A DNA stretch of 64,000 bases from Paraburkholderia solitsugae (GTDB taxonomy: Bacteria; Pseudomonadota; Gammaproteobacteria; Burkholderiales; Burkholderiaceae), in the NCBI RefSeq assembly GCF_013177695.1, contig NZ_WOEY01000053.1:56701-120700 (forward strand), given 5' to 3'. Shown in pieces: positions 11,425 through 20,770 of the stretch. Made by a program: the position numbers and the translations under genes. The notes under the pieces were generated by a model. That model was not told where the DNA came from. It was given only the letters and a program-made list of their open reading frames with translations, and did no database searches. Positions within the stretch are counted from its first letter, which is position 1, and every line of letters starts with the position of its first letter.

Positions 11425-13656
11425 TTAACCATTCCCCCAACACCACTTCCAACTCCGAAGAAACTGCTGTAAAGCATTGATCTCTTCGCAGTGTCCGTCA
11501 GGTCCGGCACGAGGACAGGATAAGGAACACTGCAACTGATCGCTCACCATCAACTCCGTCGTCTCACCCCACCTCGGAAGCCTATCGCTCAGCTCACTAT
11601 CAAAGAGCTTTCCCGTTAATTTGGCTTTCCACGCCATATAGCATTCAACGCAGATTCCTGAAACCAAAACGTCGGCGTCAGACTGGAGACCTGTGAGGTT
11701 AGCGCGTGGCGAAACCGGATCATCACCCAACTCCCAGTTGGCGAGCCACACACCCAGTTCAGCATCGCGGATCGGCTGCGGAATACCGCCATTCGTTGCC
11801 ACTGTCGCCGTATGCGTCGACACCCTGCCATTCGCAGCATAGCCATATCGGACCACGAGTTTGCGGGCGAGTCCGCCGTTGACCACACCGGCCTTCTCGT
11901 CGTACTGAAAAACAGATACGCGCCCGCGCTCGTCGTATGTGATGTCCGCCTGACCGCTATTGCCTGCTATAGCTGTTGCACGATTCGCGGCGTCGCGAGC
12001 GAGCGTTTGCAGCGACCAACCCGACACGGCGTCCCGCGTCATCGCGATGTTGCCTCTTGCATCGTACGTATAGGACCAGCCTTCAATCTTCGTGCCATTC
12101 TGGGCGATCTCGGCCGACAGAAGACGCCCCGCGTCATCGTAGCGAGCGCCGACTGTCAGTTGGCTGCCCGTGCCGACCGCCTGCAGCCCCTGTTCGCCGG
12201 TCAGGTCAGTCGTTTCCCGCTCTGCGTAACCCATGACGTTGCCGCGCGAGTCATAAACGAAGGCGCGGATCTTGCCCGCTGTAGCGACCAGATGCGGAAG
12301 CAACGAACTGGCATCGTTATACTCAATCGTTATTACCATCTTTTTTCCGGCGACTGTCGCAATCGCCTTCGTTGGCCGGTTGGCGCTGTCCCACGTGTAC
12401 TCCGTCTCTCCTTCGGGAGTCGTTCTCTGCGTCAGATTCCCTGCTATATCCCACCTGCGCGATATCGTTCCTTCCGGTGTGCCAATTGAACCTGGGCGCC
12501 AGGCGTCTGCAAAACTAAAACTGTACGTGCTCGTGCCGTACATGTCGCTGAGTGTCGTCTTGCCGGAGTCATAGCTAAATGATGTATTACGCGTCGTGTC
12601 GGGATGGGCAACAGATATCACGCGTGCTTTGGCATCGTAAGTCCATGTCGCTATTCTCGATCCGGATTCGTCCTTTACTCCTGTCAACGCGTTGGGGAAG
12701 CGGGCATCCTCGTACAAATATTGACGCATGAAGCCGTCTGGATAGGTGACCGAAGCAAGATTCCCCTTCACGTCGTACGCATATCGTGTGACTTTACCCA
12801 AAGGATTTACCATACCAACGATGCGATTGCTATCGTCATACTCAAGATCGATCTTGAATCCGTTCGATCCTGTTTGATCGACCGGCCACTGGTTGATCTG
12901 CACCATCCGCTGTCTGGAGTTAAACATAAACTTGCGGAGCATACCCGTACGGGTTGTCTCGGAAAAAATATTGCCGGTGGTGCTCGTGTAGGCTTCCGTC
13001 GTACCGATCAGTTCGTCTTTCAGGTAGTAGTATCCGTCGCCAGCTTTCGTCAGGGAGAGCCCGCGATTTCCAAGCATGGCCCACACCTTGCCGTTCCACT
13101 TGAACGTTAGAGGCTGTTGGTTACCTCGATAAGCAACGATTTGCGGCGCGCTCGCATTAACCGCCGTCAGATCAATCCTTCGCTGCCAGTTATTGACCCA
13201 GTTGCGGCCCATCGCTGTCTGCGAGGTGTCATAAGGCCTCGAAAGATACGTGCGCCCAAAGACTAGTGGGAGTGCATCGCCGCTCGCAAAGTCAGATTCG
13301 AAAAGCGTGACGATGCCCTCTGCCGGCAATATTGGGTCCGCCGCAAGGCAGGAACCTTCTGGCGAAGGGGCGGCCGGTGCGCCACCACAATAGTCCTTTA
13401 TCCAGTCTGAAACATTAGGACAGTTTCGGTAATCAATGCTGCTGTACGGATCGTCTGCGCCCCTCGACATAGGTGTCGTGCCTGCCACCTGGATAGCGCA
13501 GGTCGGGGTCCCGGGCGTCCCGAAAGACTTCTGATATGCCTGCATACATTGCATGTAATCAGCCGCGTTGGCGCCAAACGCGACTATGAGCAGCATGAAT
13601 GCGGCCAGCAGGCGAGCCGCCATGCCCACTGCCTCGGCAAATCTATTATTTTTCAT
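11425..13656 (-). CDS. Secreted RHS/YD-repeat protein without the RHS core
   Basis: A 743-residue protein. The ATG at 13656 is preferred over the one at 13662, because AAGGA lies five bases before it. A signal peptide (AARLLAAFMLLIVAFGANA) is followed by a DUF6531-like segment (DALPLVFGRTYLSRPYD) and then many YD/RHS repeats, for example YDVKGNLASVTYPDG, YDSRGNVMGYAERE and YDDAGRLLSAEIAQN, over about residues 270-620. The hallmark C-terminal core motif PxxxxDPxGL is absent. The tail of ~120 residues has six cysteines, is unlike the repeats, and I do not recognise it. GC is lower than in neighbouring genes. No immunity gene or secretion partner is adjacent, so a polymorphic-toxin role is not supported. 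Confidence 0.8.
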   Translation of the reverse strand: MKNNRFAEAVGMAARLLAAFMLLIVAFGANAADYMQCMQAYQKSFGTPGTPTCAIQVAGTTPMSRGADDPYSSIDYRNCPNVSDWIKDYCGGAPAAPSPEGSCLAADPILPAEGIVTLFESDFASGDALPLVFGRTYLSRPYDTSQTAMGRNWVNNWQRRIDLTAVNASAPQIVAYRGNQQPLTFKWNGKVWAMLGNRGLSLTKAGDGYYYLKDELIGTTEAYTSTTGNIFSETTRTGMLRKFMFNSRQRMVQINQWPVDQTGSNGFKIDLEYDDSNRIVGMVNPLGKVTRYAYDVKGNLASVTYPDGFMRQYLYEDARFPNALTGVKDESGSRIATWTYDAKARVISVAHPDTTRNTSFSYDSGKTTLSDMYGTSTYSFSFADAWRPGSIGTPEGTISRRWDIAGNLTQRTTPEGETEYTWDSANRPTKAIATVAGKKMVITIEYNDASSLLPHLVATAGKIRAFVYDSRGNVMGYAERETTDLTGEQGLQAVGTGSQLTVGARYDDAGRLLSAEIAQNGTKIEGWSYTYDARGNIAMTRDAVSGWSLQTLARDAANRATAIAGNSGQADITYDERGRVSVFQYDEKAGVVNGGLARKLVVRYGYAANGRVSTHTATVATNGGIPQPIRDAELGVWLANWELGDDPVSPRANLTGLQSDADVLVSGICVECYMAWKAKLTGKLFDSELSDRLPRWGETTELMVSDQLQCSLSCPRAGPDGHCEEINALQQFLRSWKWCWGNG

Positions 13657-14036
13657 AGTCATCCTTATTGGTTTTACTTGGCTTAATCACAAGCACCTTA
13701 TAAGGAGCATTCCATCCCCACTATCCAATAATTCCTAAAATTACAATTTCTAGAATTCCCGTACACGATTCTTTCAGACTTCCTACGTAATCCGTATGAA
13801 ATTACGCAGGAGCCCGTCAGCCATCAACGCGTCGCAGTAAGAAAACCAGAATGTCAGACGTGAACCAGCTACACACTGTTCCGTTGGACGCGAGATATAC
13901 CTGCATGAAGATGGACGGAGACCGAGGGTCCGAACTGAGACAGCTAGAAGGAAAAAGACGGGGTGCGGCGGCAGCCGCCCCAAAAGAGCGATACAAGGCG
14001 CTGAGCACCGCGTTAAGTGCCCAGCGCGACAAACCG
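13657..14036. other. AT-richer intergenic region upstream of the RHS gene
   Basis: No convincing gene. The part next to the RHS start (13657-13800) is clearly AT-rich and would hold its promoter; GC content returns to the background level after about 13900, before the stop of the DUF2252 gene. Confidence 0.5.
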
Positions 14037-15254
14037 TTAAGACTTACGCGCAGGCAGATCAAACGCCCCGCGATCATACGCCTCGCAATACGCCTTCCAA
14101 TCAGCCCCCACCTGCGCCTCGCATTGCGTCGCAAGATCGATCAACGGCAATTGCCAATCCTTGCGATTGCCGAACGCGATCAGCTCGTCCGCAATCGACG
14201 ACTTCTGCCGGCCGCCGCTGCGCAGTTGCCCCCACGCGCTCAGTTCGGCCATGCTGTTGATCACTGCTTCGAGCCGCGGCAGCTTGCCGTCCCAATCGCT
14301 CAACGCCACACGGTCTTCTGATGGCTGCAGGCTACGCAGCACATACGAGCGCTGATTGAATTCGATTGCATGCAGGAACGCCTGCGAAACCGCCTGATTG
14401 CGCCGCTGAATTTCGACCACCCGCTGCGCCTCGTTCTGCCACTTCGGCTGCGGTGTACGGACATGCGGCGTCACCGAAGAAGGCAGCGCCTCTTTCAGAT
14501 CGAGCAGATAGTTGCCGTCCGGCGAGCCTTTGCCTTCGACGAGAATCGCATAGCGGTCCACACCCAGGCTGCCGGTGCCGGCAATCCGCCGCGCCACGTC
14601 GATGACGCGATAGAAGTCCGGATCGGGTTGACCAGCGGCGAACTGATCCATGAACGCGGTGACTGCGGCGCGCGCCTTGTCACTGACCGCCAGCGCTTTT
14701 TTGCCGTCCACTTTGAGCACGCGGGTCTTGCCCTTGAGCGTGGTGCGCCGGTCGAGATACGCGGCGCGCGTGCGGCTCGCCAGTGCGTCGAACAGATCGC
14801 GCACCATGCCGGTCGACGTCTCCGCTTCGATCCAGCGCGATTTGCCATAGGCGAGCGCCGCGCTATAAGCATCGACCGCGGTATGGCAGAGCGCGAGTGC
14901 CTCCGCGCGGCTCAGTTTGAGATCGCTCGCACCGACCAGCACGCTCGTGAGAAGCCGCACCAGTTCGTAAAGACTCGGCGCGAGGCAGGCTTCGTCGAAA
15001 TCGTTGTTGTCGAAATAGATGAGATGGTTGTCGCCCCGGTAGCTGCCGAAATTTTCCAAATGCATATCGCCGCAAATCCACACCGGCGGCGCATCGTCGA
15101 GCACCTTGTCGCGCGGCAGACCTGCGTAAAACAGATGACAGGTGCCACGCAGAAACACGAACGGCGAGCTGCGCATGAGCTTGTATTTCATCGCGAGCCG
15201 TTCAGGATCGCGGCCGGCGTTGAAGCTGGCGATGGTCTGTGCGATATCGGACAC
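14037..15254 (-). CDS. DUF2252 protein (kinase-like fold)
   Basis: A 405-residue DUF2252 protein. The GTG at 15254 is chosen because AAGGAG sits six bases upstream, within the alternative ATG start at 15269. Typical features are RGTCHLFYAGLP, WICGDMHLENFGSYRG and IYFDNNDFDEACLAPS, which resemble the catalytic and metal-binding loops of aminoglycoside-phosphotransferase-like kinases, and GTGSLGVDRYAILVEGKG further on. The biochemical role of the family is not established. A DUF4239 membrane protein lies just upstream on the same strand, 64 bases away, so the two may be cotranscribed. Confidence 0.85.
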   Translation of the reverse strand: MSDIAQTIASFNAGRDPERLAMKYKLMRSSPFVFLRGTCHLFYAGLPRDKVLDDAPPVWICGDMHLENFGSYRGDNHLIYFDNNDFDEACLAPSLYELVRLLTSVLVGASDLKLSRAEALALCHTAVDAYSAALAYGKSRWIEAETSTGMVRDLFDALASRTRAAYLDRRTTLKGKTRVLKVDGKKALAVSDKARAAVTAFMDQFAAGQPDPDFYRVIDVARRIAGTGSLGVDRYAILVEGKGSPDGNYLLDLKEALPSSVTPHVRTPQPKWQNEAQRVVEIQRRNQAVSQAFLHAIEFNQRSYVLRSLQPSEDRVALSDWDGKLPRLEAVINSMAELSAWGQLRSGGRQKSSIADELIAFGNRKDWQLPLIDLATQCEAQVGADWKAYCEAYDRGAFDLPARKS

Positions 15255-15318
15255 GTGTTTCTCCTTCATTCGGTTCAATGCTGATGCAATGCGGGTTCCA
15301 TACAGGTTCAATGCGGGT

Positions 15319-16086
15319 TCAGTGCGAACGGATGGAATCCGCGAGCGCATGGATATTGAGCGGCTTCACGCGAATCACGCCGCCGCGCGGGCTGTCGATA
15401 TCGGCGACCAGCATGAACGAGAGCGACACGATCAGCGGAACGATAAGTAACAATCCGGCTCCCGCTTTCAAACCGCGCGCGCCGTAGCCGACCAGCAGGT
15501 TGGCGCACATCCCGATCAGCACCATCAGCGCCCATGCCGCGAAGGGGATGCGATTCCACCACGCCGCCTGAGTGTAACCCTGCGTATTGAGCACGTCGTT
15601 CATTCCGGAAACAGCGAGCGCGGCCACCGGCGTGGGCTGCGCGGCAACGGCATTCTTCACCGCAGACCACATTGCGTTCTGCAGCCGCGATGTCTCGGCG
15701 TTGACCTCGGCGAGCTCGTCGGCGTCGCGCGTCGTGTAGAACAGCACGCGTTGATCCAGATAGGTTTTGAGCAAGCTGCGTACGGTCGCCGCATCGGCGG
15801 CGGGCAACAGATCGGCGCGGACGTATTCCGTGCCAATCGCATTCGCCTCTTCTTCCTCGTAGTTCTTGCGCTGATCGTAGCGGCCTACCGCCATCGAAAA
15901 AGTGAAACCGATGATCAGCGCGAGCAGCGTCAGCGTGGCGGCCTGAATCACGCTGAAGTCGTCGCGTGCATCCTCGTCGATCTTTCTGAAGCGCCGCAGC
16001 AGCGACGCGCCGATGCGCGCCGACAGCCACATCACAACAAAGCAGATGATGAAGACGAGTGCCGGATAGTCGAGGAGGTTTTGCAT
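15319..16086 (-). CDS. DUF4239 inner-membrane protein
   Basis: A 255-residue membrane protein with two hydrophobic segments at the N-terminus (FIICFVVMWLSA and LTLLALIIGFTFSMAVGRYD), a central soluble, charged region with EEEEANAIGTEY, and two more segments near the C-terminus. The sequence SMAVGRYDQRKNYEEEEANA is the recognisable DUF4239 (bestrophin-like) feature. Function is unknown; related proteins are sometimes described as ion-channel-like. It is probably the first gene of a two-gene unit with the DUF2252 gene. Confidence 0.8.
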   Translation of the reverse strand: MQNLLDYPALVFIICFVVMWLSARIGASLLRRFRKIDEDARDDFSVIQAATLTLLALIIGFTFSMAVGRYDQRKNYEEEEANAIGTEYVRADLLPAADAATVRSLLKTYLDQRVLFYTTRDADELAEVNAETSRLQNAMWSAVKNAVAAQPTPVAALAVSGMNDVLNTQGYTQAAWWNRIPFAAWALMVLIGMCANLLVGYGARGLKAGAGLLLIVPLIVSLSFMLVADIDSPRGGVIRVKPLNIHALADSIRSH

Positions 16087-16239
16087 GGGCGAGCGTTGTT
16101 CTTATCAGGGTTTTGTTAGCGGGAACGTTTTGGACGGCGGTTAAACGTGCACAGCCACTGCATCATAAGAGAGACAGCGCGGGTCGGGAAGCATGCGGGT
16201 GAGCGGTGAACAGGCGCGCGGCCTGTGGCAGGCCGACCG

Positions 16240-17184
16240 TCAGGAGCCTGTCATCAGGTAGTAACGTCCGTCCGCACTGACGTTGAAGCCGAAACCGCAT
16301 TCCGTCGGTGAGCCATGCGTCTGTACGTCGAGCGTCTCCGGTGCGGAGAGTTTGAACTCGATCAGGCATCTGTCCGCGCGTTTGTCCGCCGGTTTGTCAT
16401 AAGGCGCGAGGTTGGTGATCCTGGCGGTGGCGTCGAGCGGCGCATCACCGCCGTCTTCGGTCATCGGCACGCGCGCCACGCCGTCGTAAAAGCGCACGTA
16501 CGCCGACAGGCTGCCCATGTTCGCGCTCGGCTGACCGTCGGCGCCAACGGTCGGATACATAAAGTCGCCATCGATCCGGTAGACGCCGTGACGCCCTTTC
16601 ACCGGCTTCACTTCGATACTGTTCCAGGCGCCGAAGAACATATAGCTGGCAAAGTGCGCACCGTTCGGCGGCACACCGGCCACCACCGCCTTGCCGTCAA
16701 TCGCTTCGAGACGCTGACGCGCGGCCGCCACGGCGCGGCCGAGCAGCGCGTCGTTGGGATAGTCGTTGCCACGGCTCACCGCAGTTCGGTAGTACGCGCG
16801 CGCATCCGGCAACGCACCCAGCTTCACTTGCACGTCGCCCTGATGGACCAGCGCCATCGCCACGCGGGCCCGCGCTGAACTGGTTGCTTTCGGCGAGTTC
16901 TGCTCGTCCGCCTGCATGGCGGTGGCCTCGGCGAGCGCGGCCTCCATCGCGACCAGCGTTTGCGCTTCCTTGATGCGCCCGGCTTCCAGCGCGGCGACGC
17001 CCAATGCCGCGCATGACGCGTTCGTGCGGCACGGCACGTCTTTGCCCGCCAGCAGGTTGCGGCGATAGAGATCGGCACGCGAATCGGCAGCTTCCGTTTG
17101 CGCCGCGACGAGCGCGGGCATGAACGCCGCAATAGCAGTAGTGACGACAACGGCAGCAGCAGTGACGGCGGTTTTGACGTTCAT
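16240..17184 (-). CDS. Secreted protein of unknown function with helical-repeat N-terminus
   Basis: A 314-residue exported protein. The start at 17184 gives a signal peptide (TAAAVVVTTAIAAFMPALVAAQ); the in-frame sequence upstream has no signal. Residues 30-150 are Ala-rich helices (AEATAMQADEQN, MALVHQGDVQVKLGALPDARAYYRTAV) that read like degenerate TPR units; residues 170-314 form a beta-rich domain with YMFFGAWNSIEVKPVKGRHG and GDFMYPTVGADG. Conserved cysteines at VPCRTNASCA and near the C-terminus (DRCLIEF, TECGFGF) may form disulfides. I do not recognise the family. No clear ribosome-binding site precedes the ATG. Confidence 0.7.
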   Translation of the reverse strand: MNVKTAVTAAAVVVTTAIAAFMPALVAAQTEAADSRADLYRRNLLAGKDVPCRTNASCAALGVAALEAGRIKEAQTLVAMEAALAEATAMQADEQNSPKATSSARARVAMALVHQGDVQVKLGALPDARAYYRTAVSRGNDYPNDALLGRAVAAARQRLEAIDGKAVVAGVPPNGAHFASYMFFGAWNSIEVKPVKGRHGVYRIDGDFMYPTVGADGQPSANMGSLSAYVRFYDGVARVPMTEDGGDAPLDATARITNLAPYDKPADKRADRCLIEFKLSAPETLDVQTHGSPTECGFGFNVSADGRYYLMTGS

Positions 17185-17553
17185 AAGAAAGAGAGCACGG
17201 TGGCAATGACGCGTTTCGACGACGCGCTTCAAGTAGCCGTATGCGCCGCACGTTTGACGTGAGTTGCCACGGACGCTGGCCGTGATGCTGACAGAAAATC
17301 CGCGCTTGCGCGAACCCTTGCAGGCCGCCAAAGCGAGCGGCCGATCGTGCGATCCAGCCGCAACGCCCGGCACGCGGTGCTCCGTGACTTTCGAGCAGGC
17401 ATCGAGGTTTGCATCAAACACATTCGACACGTCATGCGGCACGCATTAAACCGCTTGTCATGCACGAGCCGCGCTGTGATTTTGCACATCGGCAAGCGTT
17501 CGTTTGAAACGGTCCACGCATGCGAGCACGGCAAGACGAAAAGCGACGCGCCT
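17185..17553. other. Spacer without a recognised gene
   Basis: Open frames exist on both strands here, but none has coherent composition, a start site or recognisable motifs. It should hold the promoter of the secreted protein and the 3' end of the FtrA-type gene. Confidence 0.45.
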
Positions 17554-18531
17554 CTACCCGATCGTCCGCACCTCGGCCTGCACCCCGAACTTCTTACGAT
17601 ACGCGCCTGGGCTCGTCAATGCGATACGCCGGAAGTGCCGTCGCAGCGATTCTTCGGAACCGAAGCCCGCCAGCGCCGCCACGCGCGCCATCGGCAACGG
17701 GGTCGGCGCTTCAAGCAGTTCCCGCGCGATCGCCACGCGTTCGCGCACCAGCCATTCGTAGGGCGCCATGCCGGTGGCGTCGTGAAACTGCCGCTGCAGC
17801 GTACGCGGACTCATCGCCGCCCGTTCGGCCAGCGAGCGCAAGGTGTGCGGCAACGCGGGATGGCGGCGCACCCAGTCCATCAGTTTCGCCAGACGCCCGC
17901 CTTCGCCTTGCGGCATCGGCCGCGGCACGAACTGCGCCTGACCGCCCTCGCGATGCGGTGGCACCACGAGCCGCTGCGCGACCCGGTTGGCTATCGCGCT
18001 GCCGTGATCGCGCCGCACCAGATGCAGCAGCATGTCCAGCCCTGCCGCCGATCCCGCCGAGGTGATGATCTGTCCTTCGTCCACATAGAGCGCATCCGGC
18101 TGCACGCGCAATTGCGGATAACGCTGCTGCAATGTGTCGGCGTAGCGCCAATGCGTCGTGACGCTCTTGCCGTCGAGCACCCCCGCGGCGGCCAACACGA
18201 AAACGCCGGAGCAGATCGAACAGAGGCGCGTGCCGCGCTGGTAGGCGGCGCGAATCTTTTTCAGCAGCGGCTCGGGCGGCAATTCGCCGGCATCGCGCCA
18301 GCCAGGGATGACGATCGTGTCAGCCCGATCCAGCAGCCTGAGCGTATACGGCGCGGCGACGGTGATGCCGCCGGCTGCGCGAATCGGACCGGGTTCGCTC
18401 GCGCATACGGCGAAGCGATACCAGTCCACGCCGAGCTCGGGACGTTCGAGCGCGAACAGCTCGGTCACGCAGCCGAATTCGAACGTACAGAGCCGGTCGT
18501 AAGCCAGTGCAACGACAAGATGATTGTGCAT
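17554..18531 (-). CDS. ftrA: FtrA/GlxA-type AraC-family regulator
   Basis: A 325-residue regulator with an N-terminal DJ-1/PfpI-like domain (MHNHLVVALAYDRLCTFEFG, and the nucleophile elbow GTRLCSICSGVFVLAAAG, about residue 105) and a C-terminal AraC helix-turn-helix pair (LRSLAERAAMSPRTLQRQFH and VAALAGFGSEESLRRHFRR). This layout is typical of FtrA, which often lies beside a rhodanese gene, as here (18978-19385, same strand). The DJ-1-like part probably senses a small molecule or redox state rather than acting as an enzyme. The symbol is by domain layout and context. Confidence 0.85.
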   Translation of the reverse strand: MHNHLVVALAYDRLCTFEFGCVTELFALERPELGVDWYRFAVCASEPGPIRAAGGITVAAPYTLRLLDRADTIVIPGWRDAGELPPEPLLKKIRAAYQRGTRLCSICSGVFVLAAAGVLDGKSVTTHWRYADTLQQRYPQLRVQPDALYVDEGQIITSAGSAAGLDMLLHLVRRDHGSAIANRVAQRLVVPPHREGGQAQFVPRPMPQGEGGRLAKLMDWVRRHPALPHTLRSLAERAAMSPRTLQRQFHDATGMAPYEWLVRERVAIARELLEAPTPLPMARVAALAGFGSEESLRRHFRRIALTSPGAYRKKFGVQAEVRTIG

Positions 18532-18977
18532 GGCGTGATGTTACCGGAGATTGACGATTACGCCACTTACCCGACGCGTGCCGCGTCGCGACAATGACGG
18601 CTATAGCTGTCCCTGCACAATAGAAGAGAGAAAAAATGCAAAAGACTGGGAAACAATCTGCTGGCGGCTAACAATAAACTCAAAAAAATGAAATGAAAAT
18701 GTATGCTTTGGCACCAACCCCGGATTGTCCTCCACTCAATCTCAGGTTTGCCATCGGATGTCTTTGCCGACATTTGCCAAGTCTCTACACTGTTCTTCTC
18801 CCTCCCCAGTTCGAGCCGCGTGACACTATGATGCCCACCTGCCGCTCAAAAGTCGACTAGACAGAGACACGGCCTTTGCTACTAGCAAGTTGCTTAAACG
18901 CAGATACACGATACCGCGTCACGACATGCTATTCGGAAGGTTCAAACCTGCTCGCCTCGCGAATCGTTTAGGAATCG
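18532..18977. other. AT-richer spacer between the FtrA-type and rhodanese genes
   Basis: About 450 bases with no supported gene on either strand. The stretch 18620-18720 is notably A-rich on the plus strand. It probably holds the FtrA promoter; no clear operator was seen. Confidence 0.45.
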
Positions 18978-19385
18978 CTACTCGTTGCCAACAGCTAGCT
19001 GGAAACCCTCGTCGATCCAACCCGTGATGCCGCCAATCATTACCTTGACCTGGCGGCCAAGCTGGGCAAGTTTCATTGCGGCGCGCGTTGCGCCGTTGCA
19101 GTGAGGACCCGCGCAGTAAGTGACGAAGAGCGTACCAGGCGGATACTCAGCGAGCTTAGACGCCACAATCTTGCCGTGCGGGAGGTTCACGGCCCTAGGC
19201 AAATGGCCGCGCGCGTAAAGTGCGGAGCTACGCACGTCGAGCAGTACAAAATCGAGGGGAATCGCGCCGTCGCTTGCAAGTGCAGCGTGTACGTCAGCGC
19301 AATCGGTTTCGAACGAAAGCAAAGTACCGAAGTGAGCGAGCGCTGCAGCACTGTCTGCAGACGGAACGGCTGAAACGGCGGACAT
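18978..19385 (-). CDS. Rhodanese-like sulfurtransferase
   Basis: A 135-residue single-domain rhodanese. A good site GAGGAG lies six bases before the ATG. Key features: FVLLDVRSSALYARGHLPRA (about residue 45), then the active-site loop TYCAGPHCNGATRAA, in which the first Cys (about residue 90) is in the position of the catalytic cysteine, and the C-terminal VMIGGITGWIDEGF. Such enzymes transfer sulfane sulfur to cyanide or other acceptors; paralogues beside ftrA are probably linked to redox or thiol stress. The tail of a diverged relative survives at 31553-31663. Confidence 0.9.
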   Translation of the reverse strand: MSAVSAVPSADSAAALAHFGTLLSFETDCADVHAALASDGAIPLDFVLLDVRSSALYARGHLPRAVNLPHGKIVASKLAEYPPGTLFVTYCAGPHCNGATRAAMKLAQLGRQVKVMIGGITGWIDEGFQLAVGNE

Positions 19386-20092
19386 ATCAAGCTCCTCGTG
19401 CGTGTATCAATGACACATTTTCCCGTTCTACACACACAACTGGCTAGCGGCGCAATTGACAAATTCCGGCAACATCACGCCACGCCGATCGCCCTCGCGC
19501 TCTACCGTGTCGTTGGACACGCCAACCACAACTGACCTCGAGTGTTAAGCGTTGTTCGCCTGCTTGTCGTCTTGACCAATGACGATTCTCCACTGGCGTC
19601 CAGTTTCCCCAAGTAGGTCCGATCTTTGCCGTTCCTTTACCGGCGATGCGTCCCCACCTGTTGCAGTGCTGTACAAACGTCGCAAGGTCGGCCTTATGGA
19701 AAGCTTCACATAAGGCCGAACACGACACCGTCTTCGAGCTCGCCGAGCGGCATCAAATCTCGGGACATGACCTCTTTAAGCTCGCCGCAAAGGTGATGGG
19801 CCACTTACGGAACCTTACGGAGCCACAGGGTCTGCGGGCCTACGCAGCCGGTCTTTGACCTGCCCTGTTGGCAGCATTGCCAACGTGCGGAACTTCACCG
19901 ATTTCGTGTTCGATATAACCGAAATAGACGGCATATCGAACAGCAAATCCGAGCATCGTTACTTCGCGAAAGTCTAAACGGGGGAGTCTCGATGTGAGTG
20001 TCCCCCTGATTTCACTGCGAGCCGCCTCGTCCGCCTTCCCCTATTTCTGGCTGGTAAGATGCGCCGAGGTACCTTGCGCAGGAGCGAACACG
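19386..20092. other. Sparse region between rhodanese and YoaK-type genes
   Basis: Apart from the weak 70-codon frame at 19646-19858, I see no gene in this ~700-base region. Composition is slightly less GC-rich than in flanking genes, and no repeats or terminal inverted repeats were noticed. Confidence 0.4.
19646..19858 (+). CDS. Weak 70-residue ORF, possibly a remnant
   Basis: An open frame of 70 codons whose second half (VFELAERHQISGHDLFKLAA) reads like plausible helical protein, while the first half is Cys/Ala-rich and unconvincing. There is no clear ribosome-binding site. It could be the tail of a decayed gene or a chance frame. No family is recognised. Confidence 0.22.
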   Translation: MRPHLLQCCTNVARSALWKASHKAEHDTVFELAERHQISGHDLFKLAAKVMGHLRNLTEPQGLRAYAAGL

Positions 20093-20770
20093 ATGGATCT
20101 CGATGCGGCAAGTAGAAACCGCGGCGTCGCCGTACTCTTGACGCTGTCCGGAGGCTTTCTCGACGCGTATACGTACGTTGGCCACGGCGGTGTATTCGCG
20201 AACACGATGACGGGAAACGTGGCACTCCTCGGCATCCAGATAGCAGCTGGTGACTGGACCCAGGCGCGGCTGCACATTCCCCCGCTTGTCGCCTTTGTAT
20301 TCGCGGTATTTATGGTTCACCTGCTGCGCCTCGACGCCGTCGCGAACTCGCTTCCGCGCCCCGCACTTGTCTGCCTTTTGCTTGAAATTCTTTTTCTGGC
20401 TGTAGCGGCTAGCGGTGTGTGTGGACGCTCAGAGTTTTGGCTAATCCCGGGTATCACATTCGTCGCTACGCTGCAGACCTTGTCCTTCACGCACATCGAG
20501 AATCTCACGTACACGTCTGTGATGACAACCGGAAACCTTCGCCGCGCAGCGAAGAAATTGCTCGAAGGACTGATCCCAAGATACGACAAGTCGGCTCTTC
20601 ACGACGCGTCGCTGCTTGGAGCGGCAGGATTCAGCTTCTTCGCCGGTGCTGTGTTCGGGGGGCTCGCAACCAGACTGATGCACGATGTGGCGTTATGGTT
20701 CGCAGTAGGGCTCCTCTTGGGCGCCCTACTGCGGATGGGGCAACTGGTACGCAGCAGCGCCAGCGCCTGA
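20093..20770 (+). CDS. YoaK-type DUF1275 membrane protein
   Basis: A 225-residue membrane protein of the DUF1275/YoaK family. The ATG at 20093 is used since AGGAG lies eight bases before it, and it gives MDLDAASRNRGVAVLLTLSG. The diagnostic motifs are SGGFLDAYTYVGHGGVFANTM and TGNVALLGIQIAAGDW in the first third, and YTSVMTTGNLRRAAKKL in the middle, with about six hydrophobic segments. The family's role is unknown, though it is often annotated as a membrane transporter-like protein. It is alone on this strand with no operon partner. Confidence 0.88.
   Translation: MDLDAASRNRGVAVLLTLSGGFLDAYTYVGHGGVFANTMTGNVALLGIQIAAGDWTQARLHIPPLVAFVFAVFMVHLLRLDAVANSLPRPALVCLLLEILFLAVAASGVCGRSEFWLIPGITFVATLQTLSFTHIENLTYTSVMTTGNLRRAAKKLLEGLIPRYDKSALHDASLLGAAGFSFFAGAVFGGLATRLMHDVALWFAVGLLLGALLRMGQLVRSSASA

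Noticed and set aside
11425..13656. RHS gene as a complete polymorphic toxin with immunity
   Set aside because: No RHS core motif, no recognisable toxin domain and no small immunity ORF after the gene.
17185..17553. Small ORFs on both strands upstream of the secreted protein
   Set aside because: No coherent composition, ribosome-binding site or motif.
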